From assembly GCF_029227915.1 (NCBI RefSeq), contig NC_079885.1, forward strand, positions 24,491,001 through 24,555,000: a stretch of 64,000 nucleotides of DNA, in the 5' to 3' direction. Position numbers and translations under genes: made by a program. The notes below the pieces were generated by a model. The model ran no database searches, was not told where the DNA came from, and was given only the letters and a program-made list of their open reading frames with translations. Within the stretch, counting starts at the first letter, position 1. Each line of letters starts with the position of its first letter. Origin of the DNA: Hydractinia symbiolongicarpus (lineage: Eukaryota > Cnidaria > Hydrozoa > Anthoathecata > Hydractiniidae). Positions 23,888-35,336 of this stretch are shown here, piece after piece.

Positions 23888-24999
23888 AATGCGGACTTCG
23901 TTAAATAAAGAAGAAGTATGTGCATTAACATCAGAAAATGTCAAAAGCCTTACACGTTGTTTTTGAAGAAGGAAAGTTCTGTTGGTATTGGGATTAGGGT
24001 TTTGGGCCCAAAACGACTCTATTTTTTATTGAAATTTTGGACATCAGAGTCAAAAGAACAAAATATTAGCTACCTATATAAAATAACAAATAGAATAGAT
24101 TTAGATTAGGATTTAGATTCAAGAGGGGTATTTCATGACACTAATCTTTCAGATAGCTCACGCTTAAGAAAAAGAAAATTTTGTTGATGTGTCTAATAAA
24201 AATTGGGTGAGTAAGCACTCACAATTTTTCTTTTTTTTTTCCGTCTCTTTTTCATTTTCATTCAATGTTGTTTTCGTCTACATCCGCCATTATGAAAAGT
24301 AAAAACATCAAAGCAAAGGGGATGCCTTCCGTGCTGTAATTTATTTTGAGGGGCGGTTTTACACACAGCAGGGGGTGTTAATTCTACCACCCTTACATAA
24401 CCTAGGTGGTCCCCAGTACAGCACCTGACCAAAACGGAAGAAATGATATAAAATCAGGAGAGAAAGACAATGCTGATGTCATCATTTTTAACATCACATA
24501 ATACGCACTCTTGTTTTGGTAACAACAATTTTTATCAAAAAATAATAGCTTTCCAAAACTTGCGTTGCAATTGTTGGACCAAAATGATTCATGGTGCGTG
24601 GGTAATCATCAACCTCGTTACAGGGCTTTTTGTCTCTCATCGGCGCTGCGCTTATCACCGTCCGATATTCAAAAAGAGACAACTTGTCCTGGGATCGAGG
24701 TTGGGTTAATGTTATAAATCGGTCCTTACTTCAATCTCAAATGTAAATGCCTTCTCATGCCTCTCCGGCTGCAAAGTTTTGCCCAATTTACTTATGACAA
24801 TTGTCAATTTTAAGAGTATGTAATATGAGAACATAATAGCCAAAAAATACGCTTTGTCGATAATTGTTTGAAAAAACATGTGTCTACTTCGACATAAGCC
24901 ATTAGTTTTTCAGGGTTGTCACCGCACATTTTTTTAAAATTTGCGCCAATATAACTGGAAATTGTTATTTAGATTACATAAAAAGGAAGTACTCGAAAA
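23888..24999. other. Non-coding stretch
   Basis: No supported gene. It includes a degenerate palindromic MITE at about 24610-24706, listed separately. Confidence 0.5.
24610..24706. repeat. Degenerate palindromic MITE, CAACCTCGATCCCAGG family
   Basis: The left end CAACCTCGTTACAGGGC and the right end CCTGGGATCGAGGTTG are inverted copies. The arms continue as TTTTTGTCTC and GAGAC. It is a diverged relative of the near-perfect hairpin at 33604-33719. Confidence 0.65.
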
Positions 25000-25190
25000 A
25001 CTAGTTGAAGCGAAAATCTCGCTTCCTGTTAAAGCAACATACTTTGCTGGAACAACAAGTCCGACCTCTTTTTTTCTCTTTCCAATCACAAATGCTTCAA
25101 GTTTGTTTTCAGGCGCTGCGTTTAAAAATTTTGTAAGTAAACAAGAAATTTCTATTGGTAGATGTCCAACTAGTAGTGTTACTTCATCGG
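25000..25190 (-). pseudogene. pogo/Tigger-type transposase fragment
   Basis: The minus strand encodes KFLNAAPENKLEAFVIGKRKK. This fits the block of pogo/Tigger DDE transposases after the first catalytic Asp, where N-A, a K-L pair and VIGKS-K are conserved. No start and no flanking domains remain. The orientation is opposite to the C-terminal fragment 100 bp away. Confidence 0.4.
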
Positions 25191-25299
25191 TTGATTAAAA
25201 AACGCCAATAGCATTTTGATCATATTCAATTGCTTCTTCCCGGATGTCTGTTTTGCATATTAATTTTTGTCCAATATGTGGTGCCTAAGCGTCTTTATA

Positions 25300-25781
25300 T
25301 TTATTGATTCCTGGAAGGGGTTGCCAGCTGAATTAATACGTAAATCGTTAAAAGCGTGTGCCTTAACATCGGCTACTGATGGGAGCGAGGATAAAGAGAT
25401 CCATTGTTACAAAGAGCATCAACCCTGTCAGGCTGGTCTTGCAATGCTCAATGAACAAATACAACTGGTAAACGAGACGGAAGACAACCCATTTATCCCA
25501 GATGACGAGGAAATGATTGATGCGGCTCCCTTAGAGACGATCGTACACGAGTACGAAGAAGGCGATAGTGATATTGAGATCGATTAGGGTTTTTTTTTTA
25601 TTATACTTTTAGAAATATATGTTGTGTTGAAATCGTTGTTTTTATTTTTTAGCACACTAGATTTTTGCATAATTTTATAAGCCCCGCCCCCTCCCATTTA
25701 ATCCCCCTCCCGAATAAGCCCCCTCCCCCCAAAACCCATTTTGACAAATAAGCCCCCGGGGGCTTAATCGATAATTTACGG
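25300..25781 (+). mobile_element. 3' end of a pogo-like transposon with transposase C-terminus
   Basis: The frame 25300-25587 encodes DSWKGLPAELIRKSLKACA, LTSATDGSEDKEI and an acidic tail with PDDEEM. This is the usual C-terminal region of pogo-type transposases (a W-x3-P-x3-I-x-KSF-x2-C pattern and an NALDGTED-like motif). About 190 bp after the stop, the element ends in a C-rich palindromic stretch and ATAATTTACGG followed by TA (782-783 of 25xxx). This end type is common to TA-inserting elements. The 5' end and most of the gene are missing. Confidence 0.55.
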
Positions 25782-27076
25782 TATGTGACGCCTCGAAAGG
25801 TGTTTTAAATATTCAAGTTTATTTCTTGACAGTATGAACCTTAAAATGTGTAAACATAATATGGACTTACTATTTAAACTGCTGAGTCAGCAGAAATTTC
25901 TAGTTACAATGTATAATAGGTCAGGAAAATTTGTTTTTCTAACGAGCTTCAACTTTTTACCACCTCCTCATTTTTTATTTATTTATTATTAAAATGAACT
26001 TTGGTTTAAGGCTTTTGTTCTGTTTTTCGAAAGATTCCTGGGTAGCATCTGCCGCATCCAACGTTAATAAAAAAGTATCTAGAGTAAACGCATTTCCGCG
26101 TACTACATATCATAACCATATGAGTTACATCTTTAAAAATTTTATAGGAAACGAAAATGCTATCGGAAGTTGGAGCTCGCGCAGCACAGTACTATAGAGA
26201 TCCTCCTAAAATTCTACATTATGCGCCATCTTTGTTGTTTAGCGTTATGTCAATTACGTCATTTTTTTCACATAATATTGCAAGCGCGAAGTTTTAAAAC
26301 CATATTCGCAGAGATAAGTCCGTGTGTTTTTTTACGCTTATCAAAAAGTGATCACAGAGTAACTTTTTAATATTCTTTGTTATACTACTGGTCAAAAAAA
26401 ATTAGTTAAACTTTGCATTCCCAATAGGGGAAGGATGGAAAATTCCAAAATACTTTTTCACAATTTCAAATAACCACTGTCTGCTAAATTACAGGCATAT
26501 AAGGAATGAAACAATAGAAATATTCCAACAGGCAAATAAAGGACATATTCCATCAGCAGTATCTTTTTATCCAAAAACGCACAAATTCAATTTGTGTATT
26601 GTATAATTTCATTTTTTCCAATCCTTGTTTCTATCCAATACAACAATAGTAATACAAGTCATAACAGCTTTTAGTTTGTCCATGGAGGTGTTTATCTGAA
26701 TGCAATCTGAGTTTAAGAAAAAAAAAGTAACTTAAGAAAAAATTAAGATACCGTCACTAATAAGCCGTTCACTGTTTGTTTTTTAACAAAAATACGTTTA
26801 AAAACATTTTCAGAACGGGAAAGTTGGTTTCGCCAGTTTCACCAAGCTACAACGGTCGTTTGTTATTTATTTTTATTGGGTGATCTGAACTTTTATGGAG
26901 CTAGATTTTTATTTGCTTACAAAGAGTTTCAACAGACTAAAATTCTTTTAAAAAAACGAAATAAATCAAAAATAGTTGTTTTTATTGATTTTTACGTTTC
27001 ATTAGTTTTCCAAAAAAAAAAGCGGTGTTTACAAACTAACTCATTTTTCTACTTTCATATTTTTCTTTTACCTTTT
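25782..27076. other. Mostly non-coding stretch
   Basis: A+T-rich. A 46-codon ORF at 26157-26297 is listed separately; nothing else is supported. Confidence 0.5.
26157..26297 (+). CDS. Short ORF of unknown status
   Basis: An ATG in good context (GAAAATGC) follows an intron-like TTTTATAG by eight bases. It opens 46 codons with ordinary composition: an N-terminal hydrophilic part (EVGARAAQYYRDPPK) and a hydrophobic middle (LLFSVMSITSFF). It resembles the size and layout of small mitochondrial membrane proteins, but no family is recognised and chance is possible. Confidence 0.2.
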   Translation: MLSEVGARAAQYYRDPPKILHYAPSLLFSVMSITSFFSHNIASAKF

Positions 27077-27300
27077 GCTGCTCTACTCTCGATAAGTGAA
27101 ACCTCCAAGGGACAGAAAAAAATGGTTCCACTTATCGAATGTTCCACTTATCCGAATTGCTCGATAAGTGGAGCCTCTATGAAACTGAAAAAAGTTCCAC
27201 TTACCAAACTACTTTGTTATCTGAAATCTCAGGAGACCGAGGAATTTACGAATAATCAAAAACAGGGGGAGGAATAAAAAAAATGTTTTATAGATAATTC
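27077..27300. mobile_element. Fragment of a TA-inserting MITE with CTCGATAAGTG ends
   Basis: It starts near CTCTACTCTCGATAAGTG and contains repeated forms of TTCCACTTATCGA and CTCGATAAGTGGA in both orientations. The same family is at 34205-34382, whose right end TTATCGAGAGTAGACTG is followed by TA. The opposite end of this copy was not found. Confidence 0.5.
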
Positions 27301-27717
27301 CACAGTTCCACATGATGATTCTTCGTAGCAATGAAGTTATAAAAAATAAACTTTTATACTAGCTTGTTTTAAATTTTTAAACTTGATAGCAATGTTTGCA
27401 TTCGAAAAAAGAATGTTTTGATTAAAATGATTCAAACGTACTGTAGATGATTTTTCTTTTGGAAAAGTTCCACTGAAACGCTCAAACAATGCACTCTAAA
27501 AATCTAAGCCTTGGATTCATGCGGAAGATTGGGTCCACTTAAACTGACAACAGAGCAGTGGTTGAACCAAAAAACAGCAGCAAATCGTACTGCGCAGTTA
27601 ACAACCGTTAGACATCTTTGTCATGAACAAAAATGAAAAATTTAGTATTTTTAAGTCTCGAATAATATGCATTCAATGATAGCCTGGTGTTTCTTCTGTA
27701 ACTCACTTGATGCGACT

Positions 27718-28110
27718 TCAAAATGTGTTAGAATAAAAACGTTTCTTTATACTGTCATTGGCAGTAGAATGGATACGAAGGGAAGTCTTTTGCATTTGTC
27801 CCCTTTTCTGTTGAAAATCACAAAATCTCTGTCGCTTTTGCAACACAGTGCAGCCTCCTCCGTCTGTCGTCATGTCACAAAACACTTCTACAGTTTGATC
27901 ACCCACTTTTATATGATATAAACCATCGTCCTTTGCACCTTTTTCCCGCCATTCCAGACTATCTATTTCATCTGAGATTTTTTAACAGGTATGCAACGAT
28001 GATTGAAATACACTTTGAAGTATTTGAAGCCACTTAGCGTAAAACAATTTACAATTGACATTTATACCAGTCATATCGACGTTGTATGACAACAATTAAC
28101 ATTGTAAAAC
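27718..28110 (-). pseudogene. Broken fibrinogen-related (FReD) gene, inverted relative of 29757-30800
   Basis: The minus strand shows LSYNVDMTG and NVNCKLF from the PAN-like part, then a frame change into the stretch matching the CIPV region. EWREKGAKDDGLYHIKVGD and VFCDMTTDGGGCTVLQKRQR from the fibrinogen domain follow. The conserved GGGW tryptophan is Cys here. About 40 residues of the domain are missing before KTSLRIHSTANDS, which corresponds to TTLQVYSTAENN of the intact gene, and the rest of the domain is lost. Start, signal peptide and calcium site are absent. It lies 1.6 kb from the intact gene in opposite orientation. With frameshift and deletions it is best called a pseudogene. Confidence 0.82.
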
Positions 28111-29756
28111 CACACCACCTAACCAGTCATTTTCTTTGGTCGCGGTTTTTGTAATAACGGCGCAGTATTCAATTTCCTGTCACTAGCTACTTTCACAATA
28201 TTTATTTATACACATAAGATAAAAAAATGCTAAACTTTGCTTTGAAATAATATGTTACTGCCATCTTTTCATTCTTCTACGCCTTAAATCCTCTTCAGAA
28301 ATGTTTTTTCTGGTGTGTGCATGGTGACTTAATTGGCAATATAGTTATTAGATCCCTTTTAAGTGTACTGACATAACCCTTTCGAAGAAACACACAGCGG
28401 TACTGGGTACAAAGTTCGTGTTAGTAAAGATACATTGGAATTGGTTTACTGTTTTACTTTCAAATACCAAAAGTGTTTAATAAACAACAATAAATTAGAT
28501 GAAACATTAAACATTATTAGATAAATATATACGCTTTGTTTTTCTTTTTCGTTCATTAAAAATTCAGAAATCCAGAATTTTTAATGCTGCCATTTTTTTA
28601 ACAGCATACTATTTGAAATATTCACCAAGGTACAAATATTTATAGGATAAGCATGAGATCCGCTAAAATTTGAAACCTGTCTGGTTTAATGAGACGAAAG
28701 AATGCACAAACATTGCCAACTTTCACACAGCGCAGTCTGGGCACTAGTTAAGCGCTTGTAGGGATACATTTTTCATAATAGTAGCGCACAAGAAGAACAC
28801 AACAACATTAACACAAAATTTAATTTGTGGCTTTAACATTATAACACTAAATTTGAAGAGGGGTATTCCTTAATGGTTTATGCACTGTATTCTATCCAAA
28901 AGACACAAAATTCAAGGTTTATATTTGTGATATGGTTAGTCAAGCTAAAAGTCATCTTTAGAAAGCTTGATGGAACTGCTTTAGCCAACTACAGAACCAC
29001 ATGAAACACTTGAATACATACGTATTCCACACTAAAATATATAATAATTTTGATCAGGTTGACCAAAATTAGCTCTAATCCTATTAACACCCGTAAACTT
29101 CTACTTAGATAATCAAACATGGCACACCTGTATAAAGTCTTAATACAAAAAGATTCTAGGTATAAAACTAATTGATGACGTCATCAGAATTAAAAAATAA
29201 AACTTTGCAAAAATTATTTTTTGTTTTCAAGCGCAATTATATCGTCTGGTCTGGTTAATCTCACAGGTTTACTAGGAAAAGAAAGTTTACGGCAGGTTCT
29301 CACTACCATGTTGAAGTTCAGTTTGAAGAAGGAGAATCTTTTCATGGTTCTTATTTCGGCAAAAATGCCAAAAATCTTCTGCTCGTTTGCGAGAATTTAA
29401 TTGCAAAAAATCTGAGGTTTTAAGGTATTTGAACGACAGATAGATTGTACAATACGAAGTACTCAAAAGAAATAAAATAATAATAATAAAGGGAAAAAAT
29501 AGAATGATTTGAATGTTAAATTGTAATTCATTGTTTTCTTTTAAAATTTAAAATTGTTGATTATGACTTCCTAAAATGTATCCATGGCAAACGAACAGAA
29601 AATATTATGAAACTGAAATTTGTCCCCAGGCTCCGTGTATGTTATTCACAACAACACCAATGCTTAGCTTAAAAAAATCTTAGAGACTAGGTTGCCAAAT
29701 TCTTTCTCTCCACCTCTCCGTCGTCGATTAAATTTACGCGGGGTAGAAGAAGAAAC
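28111..29756. other. Intergenic region, probable promoter of the FReD gene
   Basis: No gene supported. The last part is the 5' flank of the plus-strand fibrinogen-related gene; no core element can be assigned with confidence. Confidence 0.4.
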
Positions 29757-30800
29757 ATGTTGTCCATATATTTCTTCGTAATATTTGGTTTTCTAACAAA
29801 AACAAGCTTCTGTACCTCTTTATCTTGTGCACGGGAAACTTTGGAGATCGTGAAAGTAGCGAATGAGAAGAAATTGAATGCTGAACTGTATTTAACAAAA
29901 ACTGTGAAAAATGAAAATAAATGTTTTGATGTGTGTTTGTATAATGACTTTTGTTTGTCATACAACGTCAATATGACTAGTAAAAATGTTGAGTGTGAAT
30001 TATTTTCGAAACTGGATGGAGAAGAATTGTTAATTCCACAAGTTGGCTTTAAACACTTTAAAGTGCATTTCCATCATCGTTGCATACCTGTCAAAAATTC
30101 TTCTCCTCAGATTTGTGATTGCCGATCAGTTCCTCGTGCTCAAAGAGATTGTTTGGAATGGCGAGAAAATGGTGCAAAGGAAGATGGTTTGTATAATATA
30201 AAAGTGGGTGATAAAACTCAGGGAGTGTTGTGTGACATGACAACAGACGGAGGAGGGTGGACTGTGATTCAAAAGCGACAGAGATCGAGTAATGCTGTGA
30301 ATTTTTACAGAAATTGGGATGAGTACAAAAACGGCTTTGGGGATGTGGAAACAGAATTTTGGCTTGGGAACGATCACCTACATAAACTGACATCCATGGG
30401 GGAGACCACTCTTCAAGTCTATTCTACTGCCGAGAACAACATAGAGAAAATTTCAGTTTTCACACATTTTAAAATCGCTGATGAAGATAATTTCTACCAA
30501 TTAAGTTACCGAGATAGCACTGGCCCGTCCTTTACTGCAGAATACTCAACTTTTAATCACAGCAAATTTACTACGTATGATAAGGACAACGATAATGCAG
30601 ACAACAAAAACTGTGGTTCCTATTTCAAAGCCGGTTTTTGGTTTAATCACTGCAATCTTGCCAATGTAAACGGACCGTATGTTTCAACAAGGGGATTCTT
30701 TTGGAGACATTGGAATGTACCTGATGATCTTGATTCGTATGAGTTAAAAAAAACGTTGATGATGGTACGGAGAAAGCCAAATGAAAACTTGCTTCTTTGA
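29757..30800 (+). CDS. Secreted PAN/fibrinogen-related protein (FReD), single exon
   Basis: An uninterrupted 347-aa frame starts at the first ATG, which gives a good signal peptide (MLSIYFFVIFGFLTKTSFC). Residues about 24-107 form a PAN/apple-like domain with cysteines at 24, 56, 60, 66 and 80. A linker with CDC (120-122) follows, and then a fibrinogen C-terminal domain at about 122-341. Domain landmarks are DGLYNIKVGD, CDMTTDGGGWTVIQKRQ, NFYRNWDEYKNGFGD, EFWLGNDHLHKLT, a calcium-site-like YDKDNDN (274-280), CGSYFKAGFWFNHCNLANVNGPY and a closing MMVRRKP. Such proteins (ficolin/tachylectin-like) are secreted lectins in innate recognition or the extracellular matrix. AATAAA lies at 30872-30877, about 70 bp after the stop. 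Lack of introns is unusual for this family and could reflect retroposition or simply a compact gene. A damaged inverted relative is nearby. Confidence 0.93.
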   Translation: MLSIYFFVIFGFLTKTSFCTSLSCARETLEIVKVANEKKLNAELYLTKTVKNENKCFDVCLYNDFCLSYNVNMTSKNVECELFSKLDGEELLIPQVGFKHFKVHFHHRCIPVKNSSPQICDCRSVPRAQRDCLEWRENGAKEDGLYNIKVGDKTQGVLCDMTTDGGGWTVIQKRQRSSNAVNFYRNWDEYKNGFGDVETEFWLGNDHLHKLTSMGETTLQVYSTAENNIEKISVFTHFKIADEDNFYQLSYRDSTGPSFTAEYSTFNHSKFTTYDKDNDNADNKNCGSYFKAGFWFNHCNLANVNGPYVSTRGFFWRHWNVPDDLDSYELKKTLMMVRRKPNENLLL

Positions 30801-30877
30801 TTGCCTGCTAATTACGCGTGTAGTACAGTAGAGTAGCGTTATTGCCATGTTATCATTATATTGTATGAGGAAATAAA

Positions 30878-33039
30878 ACACTGTAATTAGTGAATAATGG
30901 CGTCATCGACGATTTAGGATCACGCATAAACTTAGGCAATACGATTGTAAAATTATATTTAATTCATAAAGAACTGTTAAGAGCTGTGCAATATTCCATC
31001 CTGTTTTTTTTTGTTTTTTTTGTATTTAATATATACAATGATATTAAACGGATACTGACCGGCTTTGATGTTGTACTGTGAAATACAAAGCCCGAGGTCA
31101 AAACTGTGCCCAAGCAATTCAATTGCAGAAGTCGAATATCTTAACACTCTTTTTATATAAATATAATTCTATAATAATTATAATCGTATATCCAGTTAAA
31201 ACTTTTATCAGATTGGAAAATGTCTTTATTTGAAAATATTTTAGAGATTTTCTTCCTTCTTTTCTTTAAGTTTACAAAAAAAGAATGTATTTATTTTCAC
31301 TTAGATAAATAATTTATCAAGCAGTGGCTGTGTTTTTAATTTTAATTGACTTAAAACAGCATCTCATAAAAATATAGTTTGGTTCCTCAATATTGTGAAT
31401 GTGTGTTCCTGGAACAAATTCAGCGATTTTGTAAATTGCGTTATAGTGTATGATGTGGTTCATCCTAGTCCCCAGGTTTTTTTGTCTTTTTATTATGAGG
31501 GAAGGCATCAAAAAATACCCTGATATCGTTGAGTGATTTTTGTCCAGTATATGGCAAGATTGTGCGAACATGTTATAAGGAATACAGTTTGAAAGTTTAG
31601 GAACAGAAAACGCACTAACAATTGTATTGTCTAAGGAGTAAAAAATACATGAAAAATTATCTTGGTGACTGCAATAAACGTCTTTAAAGGTTGGAAAAAA
31701 AGTTGTCCTGTTTTATGTGCACGTAAGGCGAAAGTCAACTTCAATCTCTTCTTGAGCAATCTTGTTTTTTTTTGTTGATCCTATATAATAATACGGAGAT
31801 TCCGTGTGTCTGTGTGTGACTTTTGTAAAGTGGATTATATTCTTCACAACTTTCTTTAAGAAATTCTATAAAACTTCACCTGTAAATTTGTTTTGTAATT
31901 TACCAAACTTTTGTTAAAATAATATAAAGATTTGTGAAGCCATTACAAAGCACTTAAAACTTTGAGGCCAAAGAACTTCGAAACGAGGTGGTGACGTCAG
32001 TTATTCTTCACCGCGTGGGTAACTAGGGACCGCCTGAGACCAATTTGGGTAAGTTTCCCAAACCTGGGTCACCGAATCCGTTTTGGAATGAACGGGTTGA
32101 TGACGTCATCATAAAACCTTTGCCAAAGATACATGATCCTATACATTTTCTTAATCAGCTTTTCAAGATCTATGCGATAAATGGAAACGTATCTTAACCT
32201 ATTTTTATTTAAAAATTTCAAAAAAAGTGTAGTCGCGAAAAGAAATTTCTGAGAAATATAATTCGATTGGTTGAAATAAATTCTTGTTAATTGTATTAAA
32301 TTTTAAAGATTGCGTGATTCACAAAGATTTCTGTATATATAAATGAAAATTTAAAGTAAATAGCTAAAGTGGATGTTTCCTTTACTGACAGATCTTTGAA
32401 AGGGAGATTTTCTGGTTTTGTAGTTTTAGTAGGTCGTCTTGGTGTTTTTGAGTGGAATTTTCTAGTTCATGTTCGCAATATTTTTTGATACAATGTTTTT
32501 GTCCTATCAAATTTATGTTTGTCTAGAGAAAACTTCACATAAAGTGATTGACGACTTGGAATGTAATTTGAACTTTTTACAAGAAGATGTTGTGATTATA
32601 TTTAACATATATGATATGTACGAAGATGGTGTTTTCCTTTTTTAGTACCTGATTGATACAAAACAACACTTGTATGAAAAATGCGATAGTTCGGTTAATT
32701 GCTCATTATAACAATTTAAAAAGGGATTTCTATAGTACACAAGAAAATATAAAAATCGCTTACCTAAAACCATCTTTTCGTTTCAGTTTAACAATGATTC
32801 GAATTTGTTTTGTGAACTTAAAAAAAGTTTAAAATCGAACTATATTGAATTTCAAAAGTTTCGAAATTGAACATGTTTTGTTTCCTTCTTTTGCTGACTT
32901 GAAAATAACAACTTTAAAATAATATCTAGAAATTTTTTGTGTACAAAAAAAAAAATATATTTTGGATAAGATGCAGTCAGGTAATAAAACAAATACTGAC
33001 AACGCAAACTCGGTCTGTACTTTTGACCTTGGCCTTTGT
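30878..33039. other. Non-coding stretch
   Basis: No supportable exon. The section 31780-32120 (TCCTATATAATAATACGG, then repeated TGACGTCA motifs) looks repetitive, but its family was not identified. Confidence 0.5.
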
Positions 33040-33600
33040 ATTTTACAGTGCGACATAAAAAACAGTGGTTTAGTACAAATTTAGTATATTTACCTATGTG
33101 TAGGATTATGAAGTTTACAGAATACCATCAATTATTTATTTATTGTAATTATTGTAATTTCTTTTTTATTTTGGACCTTTGTCTAGTTCTGGTCTGCAAA
33201 TTACAATGCGTTTTGGTCAGTATAATGTACTATTTATGGTGATACACCAAAATTTATTTTGCTAAGTTGTAGCAATATAATTATACCCTTTTTAGTCACA
33301 TTTTTACGTATTAATTAAAGGTTTTGATTTCTTTTTAGGTCTCTTTCCAATTCTGTTCTGTAAATTACAATGTATCTGGTCTGCAAAATCTACTTTCTAG
33401 AGTGGAACTAATTAAGTGGTGATAGTAATTTATTTTGCAAAACAGTTGCCATATACTATCCTGCTTATTCATATTCTTTTTTTTATTTTAGTTTTTTCAG
33501 TTTTTGGCGGTATTTTGGATCTGGTCTGTAAATTACAAAAAGTCTGGTCTGTAAAATGTACATTTAAGAGATCACGTGATACCACATAATTTTGTTCGCA
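33040..33600. repeat. Diverged tandem repeat, period about 165 bp
   Basis: Three units carry GGTCTGTAAATTACAA-type sequence at 33191, 33355 and 33523 (spacing 164 and 168). Each is followed by a GGTCTGCAAAATSTAC-type motif and then TTATTTTGC plus a GTTG(T/C)AGCAATATA-like tail. Divergence is high, so the array is old. Confidence 0.7.
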
Positions 33601-33603
33601 GAC

Positions 33604-33719
33604 CAACCTCGATCCCAGGGCTCTTTTCTCTCTTTTTGATATAAGGACGGCGAGACAGTAATATTTCTTGTCTCGCCGTTATATCAAAAAGAGAGAAAGG
33701 AGCCCTGGGATCGAGGTTG
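33604..33719. repeat. Near-perfect palindromic MITE, CAACCTCGATCCCAGG family
   Basis: A 116-bp foldback whose arms begin CAACCTCGATCCCAGGGCTC and continue through TTCTCTCTTTTTGATATAA to ACGGCGAGACA. The central loop is very short. Flanks GCAGAC on both sides extend the pairing slightly. A degenerate relative is at 24610-24706. Confidence 0.88.
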
Positions 33720-34204
33720 TCTGCAGACTAGTAGGTAGTATAACCACCATGTTTACGCATTTTTCTATTATGTATTGATGTTTTCTTCCTATATTATTAT
33801 CACTTCTGATCATAATTGGTAACTTATTTTGGCGCATGCGCAATGGCATTTTGTAAAAATATACGTTTTTGTCATGTACTATTTATCTTTGTCTTTATTC
33901 CAACCAAATATTAGCCCTGCATGATTTTTTTTAGCGAGTTATGTTAATCTGCATTATACTATCATTTTAACTATTTCTTGAGTACTAAAATACGCCTTTT
34001 GGGGCCGAAAATGTTGCCAGAGTGTTTTTATGGAAAGATGCGCAAGAATTTGTCTAACTTTTTACTCTAATTAGGTATCTTCAAATCTTTATAACTTGGT
34101 AACGAAAAATGTTTGAGAGTTAAATGACCCCTCGTTGGAAAGCTAAAGAATAGCTTTTTTGAAGCGAGCAACTAAGCCGTTAAAAATGGCCTGATCAGCC
34201 TACA

Positions 34205-34382
34205 TATTACTCAAGGGTCAAAAAAATGGTTCCACTTATCGAAAGTTTCACTTATCGAGGGTTCCACTTATCAGAATAAAATAAGAGAGGTTTGTTAATG
34301 CAAATCCAAGGGACCGGGGAAATGGCTTCCACTAAACGAAAGTTCCACATATCCGGGGTTCCCATTTATCGAGAGTAGACTG
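34205..34382. mobile_element. Right part of a TA-inserting MITE, CTCGATAA family
   Basis: Repeated TTCCACTTATCGA-type motifs precede the terminal TTATCGAGAGTAGACTG, which is followed by TA. The matching left end was not found upstream, so the copy is truncated. The family matches 27077-27300. Confidence 0.6.
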
Positions 34383-35336
34383 TAATGTGATCGCTTTTTC
34401 TGCACAAATAGAGAACTAAAGCAAATACTCCCCCGTAGAGATTTAATAAATCAGTAATACGCCGTAGAACTTCCTGCCGAAACAATAACACTACGAGCCT
34501 ATTACAAAAACAATTAAAACAGATATTAGACTCGATCAAATAGAGCATCCTAAAAAATAATTTAAGACAGATATCAGGCTCGATCAAATAGATAATTTTT
34601 AAGAACATTAGCTTTAAAAAAAAAGTGTATGGTGATATTTTTTGAGTTATGCACCTAAAAGACGTCAAAAGAAAGACACGATAGCTACACGTACCAATTA
34701 AAACCATTTTCTAACTCTGAACATAACAAACTCCCAAGAAACTGTCAACCAAAGAAAATAAACATTATTTGCATTAGTAATTTTCGATTGTTAATTTATA
34801 GCTCTGAATTTTCACAAAAAACTGAATTATGTTTCAACATTTTTATTGAGGAAAGAAAAGGTTTTTTCTTTCCTTACCAAATTGGAGCTTTTTTAAGACA
34901 AAATTAGTCAAGAGGGAGGGTTAGAAAAGAGTGTTTATAAGGGGACATCTTACGTGTATGAACCAGTAAAATTTGTGTTGCATGCACTCTCTTGCATTAG
35001 ATTAATTTATTCTTGGTAAAACAATACTACTTACCCTCGCTTATATAAATCTTGACATCCAACTGATGTACATGCGATATCTGCGCATTGGAGAGTCTGA
35101 TAACCATTTAGTTACAATTCAATAAAAAATTTAGTCCAAACACAAAAACTTTAACTCATTTGGAAAAGGAGTCAAAGCACAAAACAAAACATTTTCTTAT
35201 TTTACAATATGTTTTTATTAAAAGGATAATAATGATTGTTAATCTTCTCTTGGAGTGAATAATATTTATTATACATTTCTATTTATACTGCTACATACAA
35301 TCTTTTTCTTCACCACTTCTCTTTAGAGACACAACC
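34383..35336. other. Non-coding stretch
   Basis: No supported gene. The last 100 bp may be the 3'UTR of the minus-strand ORF ending at 35337; AATAAA is present on the minus strand in the AATATTTATTATAC stretch near 35265. Confidence 0.4.

Noticed and set aside
25677-25765. C-rich stretch GCCCCGCCCCCTCCC with repeats
   Set aside because: Considered as a GC-box promoter; it is better explained as the subterminal part of the pogo-like element ending at 25781.
31780-32120. Possible Helitron-like start (TCCTATATAATAATACGG) with repeated TGACGTCA
   Set aside because: No matching CTRR end with hairpin was found and no coding remnant, so the class cannot be supported.
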